From the NCBI RefSeq assembly GCF_036181745.1, contig NZ_CP108080.1, positions 3,687,501 to 3,751,500 on the forward strand: 64,000 bases of DNA, in the 5' to 3' direction. The notes below the pieces were generated by a model, which ran no database searches, had not been told where the DNA came from, and saw only the letters and a list, made by a program, of their open reading frames with translations. The position numbers and the translations under genes were made by a program. This DNA comes from Streptomyces sp. NBC_00259 (GTDB taxonomy: Bacteria > Actinomycetota > Actinomycetes > Streptomycetales > Streptomycetaceae). This document shows, piece by piece, positions 62,140 to 64,000 of the stretch (within the stretch, counting starts at the first letter, position 1; each line of letters opens with the position of its first letter).

Positions 62140-63972
62140 TCAGACCAGCCTGACGGGTTTCTCCGGGCGGATGCCCGTCGTCGTGAGCCAGGTGCGCAAC
62201 GGCTCCGGGTCACCGTCCTCGACCAGGCTCAGCACCCGGGAGCCCAGGTCCGTACGCCGCTCGCCGTCGATCAGCAGGGCCGGCCCGTCGAGCCAGTCCA
62301 TGCCGGGAACGGCGCCTGCCGTGTCGACGGCGGCGCAGCAGACCATCGCGGTGACATGGTCGGCGAGCAGCTCCCGTGCGGTACGGGGCGGCTGGAGCGG
62401 TACGAGCGGCAGCGGATCGGTGCCCCAGACGTCGAGGGCGCCCGCCGCGGAGTCCACGACCCGCGGCACCGCAGAGCGCTCACGGGCGGCCTCTTCTCGG
62501 GCCACGTCCGCGCTGATCCGGGCGGCAAGGACGGCGCCCGGGGCGGGGTTGGTCGGGTCGGCAGGGTCGGCGAGGTCGCCCGCGGCGAGGTCGGCGGGAT
62601 CGTTCGGATCAGCCGGATCTGCCGGATCTGCCGGATCTGCCGGATCTGCCGGATCGGCCTCGGGAACGCCCTGCGCCATGGCCTCCGGCACGCCCCCGGA
62701 CGGGCCCGTGGCGGTGACCGGACCGTCGCCGGAGAGGTGCTCCATCACCCGGGCGAGCGTCGGCCCCGCCGGGACGCCGGTGGCGGGCCGTACCCCCATC
62801 GCGTCCAGAACGCGGTGCAGCCTCGCGGCTTCCGTGCGCCATTTCCGGTCCACGACCTCTTCCGGGTACTGCTGCCAGTCCACCGGGGACCACTCGGGTC
62901 CGGCCTCGGCGGGCCCACCGTGGAAGAGGCGCGCGGCCAGCAGAGAGGCCGCTTCGTCGACCGCGCCCGGCTCCTCCAGCAGATCGCAGGCGGGACGCTC
63001 ACCGAGCCGGGACGCGAAGCCCTCGGCGAGCCGGTCGCGGCGGGACAGCTCCGTCAGCGCCGAGACCACCCCGGCGTCGAGGCGGCTCGGCCACCGCCCC
63101 ATCCGCCAGGCGGGCAGTGCGACGCGGGTCAGCAGCCGGTCCCAGCCCGCGTAGGCGAGGCCGACCTGCTCCTGGGCGACGATCCGCAGACCGTAGTCCA
63201 CCGCCTGGGCGCGCTCGGACCCTGCCGCGGCGACACCCCGCTCCATCTCGGCGGCGTGGCGGCGACAGCCGTGCAGCAGCAGCCGGGCGATCCGGCCGAC
63301 GAAACCGAACGCGAGCCGTCGTGCCGGATCGAGACCGGGGCGGGTGCCGAGCCCCACCGCCGCGTCGAGGCCGCGGACGAAGCGGCGGGCCGCGGCTATG
63401 TCCGGGTGCGCCGAAGGACCCGTACCGGCGACGACCGGGGCGAGGACGGCGCGCAGCTCGGCGACCCGCATCCACCACAGGAACGGGGAACCGATGACCA
63501 GGACAGGAGCACCGTCCCCGGTGGTGCTGCCGCGGGGGGTGTGCGACGGATGCGTACGGTCCTCGAGCCAGCTGTCGCAGTCAGGGGTGAGGGCTATCGC
63601 GGAGGGCGCCGGGACGTCCAGCCGGTCGGCCAGATCCTCCACCAGCCGGTACAGATCCGGGGCGGAGGCCTCGGCCAGCGGCACCGTCGGGCTGACGGCG
63701 GGCCTGGCCCTGGCGATCACGGCGGCGACGACGGCGGCCACCAGCAGCACGACCACGGCGGTCGAGGTCACCGCCCAGCGTGCGGCGTCCCAGGATTCGC
63801 CGCCGATCCGGCCGGTGACCTCGCCGACGAGCAGCACTACGGCGACGGCGGCGGGAACCAGCGCGAGGGCCAGTGCCCTGCTGCGCACGCGCAGCACGGC
63901 GAGAGCCCGGGAGCGCGCGGCCAGCGCGCCCACTTCCTCACCGAATACGGTTCCGGACACGGCCGGACTCAC
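62140..63972 (-). CDS. Membrane protein resembling an M48 peptidase without its zinc site
   Basis: A 610-residue protein. Two hydrophobic segments at about 34-52 and 70-88, then DLYRLVEDLADRLDVPAPSAIALTPDCDSWLED and VLVIGSPFLWWMRVAELRAVLAPVVAG. In M48 peptidases the equivalent stretch ends AVLAHELGH, so this reads as an M48 relative in which HExxH is replaced by PVVAG. The rest is helical, with an Asp-Pro-Ala tandem (DPADPADP, encoded by GGATCTGCC units near 62615-62656) and an unrecognised C terminus. ATG 63972 lies 28 bases from the window end. Probably catalytically dead; function unknown. Confidence 0.7.
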   Translation of the reverse strand: MSPAVSGTVFGEEVGALAARSRALAVLRVRSRALALALVPAAVAVVLLVGEVTGRIGGESWDAARWAVTSTAVVVLLVAAVVAAVIARARPAVSPTVPLAEASAPDLYRLVEDLADRLDVPAPSAIALTPDCDSWLEDRTHPSHTPRGSTTGDGAPVLVIGSPFLWWMRVAELRAVLAPVVAGTGPSAHPDIAAARRFVRGLDAAVGLGTRPGLDPARRLAFGFVGRIARLLLHGCRRHAAEMERGVAAAGSERAQAVDYGLRIVAQEQVGLAYAGWDRLLTRVALPAWRMGRWPSRLDAGVVSALTELSRRDRLAEGFASRLGERPACDLLEEPGAVDEAASLLAARLFHGGPAEAGPEWSPVDWQQYPEEVVDRKWRTEAARLHRVLDAMGVRPATGVPAGPTLARVMEHLSGDGPVTATGPSGGVPEAMAQGVPEADPADPADPADPADPADPNDPADLAAGDLADPADPTNPAPGAVLAARISADVAREEAARERSAVPRVVDSAAGALDVWGTDPLPLVPLQPPRTARELLADHVTAMVCCAAVDTAGAVPGMDWLDGPALLIDGERRTDLGSRVLSLVEDGDPEPLRTWLTTTGIRPEKPVRLV

Positions 63973-64000
63973 CCCCTCTGCCCCTCTGCCCTACGGCGGC

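Overview
The window is a 64-kb piece of a Streptomyces (or very close actinomycete) core chromosome. Supporting evidence is the very high GC content with strong third-position bias, many GTG starts and several leaderless starts, and genus-typical genes: bldC, an Lsr2-type nucleoid protein, valine dehydrogenase, and the purSQL, purF-purM and purC genes. From memory, the gene order follows S. coelicolor roughly from SCO4121 down to SCO4069. I see no insertion sequence, prophage, CRISPR array or rRNA.

Layout. 0-10 kb: MFS exporter, PAS/SpoIIE/ATPase phosphatase, type II NADH dehydrogenase, TetR regulator, an ECF sigma factor fused to a zinc finger, a membrane segment and a carbohydrate-binding module, and a degenerate asparagine-synthetase-like protein. 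11-20 kb: a sporulation-associated-type HTH protein, L-2-hydroxyglutarate oxidase, trmB, a PrsW-type membrane protease, an M23 peptidase under a ydaO/c-di-AMP riboswitch, a membrane-bound SpoIIE phosphatase and a TipA-like MerR regulator. 20-31 kb: initiator tRNA, two small proteins, a TetR/FBP divergent pair around a perfect palindrome, tRNA-Lys, a secreted FG-GAP protein with a decayed relative beside it, a DEAD-box helicase with a long RGG-like tail, a lipoprotein, and a zincin-crcB-crcB operon. 29-41 kb: metallophosphoesterase, tRNA-Glu/Asp/Phe, a secreted LamG protein, a DsbA-CcdA thiol-redox pair, HrpA helicase, a second tRNA-Asp and a small DUF6274-like protein. 41-54 kb: bldC, valine dehydrogenase, DUF3073, purM/purF, a META lipoprotein, an MDMPI-fold protein, an NTF2-like protein, an M23 peptidase with an ArsR-type regulator, then purL/purQ/purS in a tightly overlapping operon. 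54-64 kb: lsrL, two tRNA-Gly genes, an ABC exporter plus two-component system bracketed by identical tRNA-Gly(GCC) genes, purC, a dimethylformamidase-like protein and a membrane protein that looks like an M48 protease without its zinc site.

How it works together: purine synthesis (purC, purF, purM, purL, purQ, purS) forms the metabolic backbone. Regulators of development and nucleoid structure (BldC, LsrL, the ECF fusion, two SpoIIE phosphatases) and cell-wall functions (riboswitch-controlled M23, second M23, a tRNA-Gly with cell-wall-type features) are interspersed.

The observation I rate highest is tRNA-Gly(UCC) at 55190-55261. Both its D-loop G18 and T-loop psi55 positions are changed and it carries the GUGC T-arm motif known from staphylococcal peptidoglycan-specific tRNA-Gly. 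That would fit the single-Gly peptidoglycan bridge of Streptomyces, but it is an inference from sequence only.
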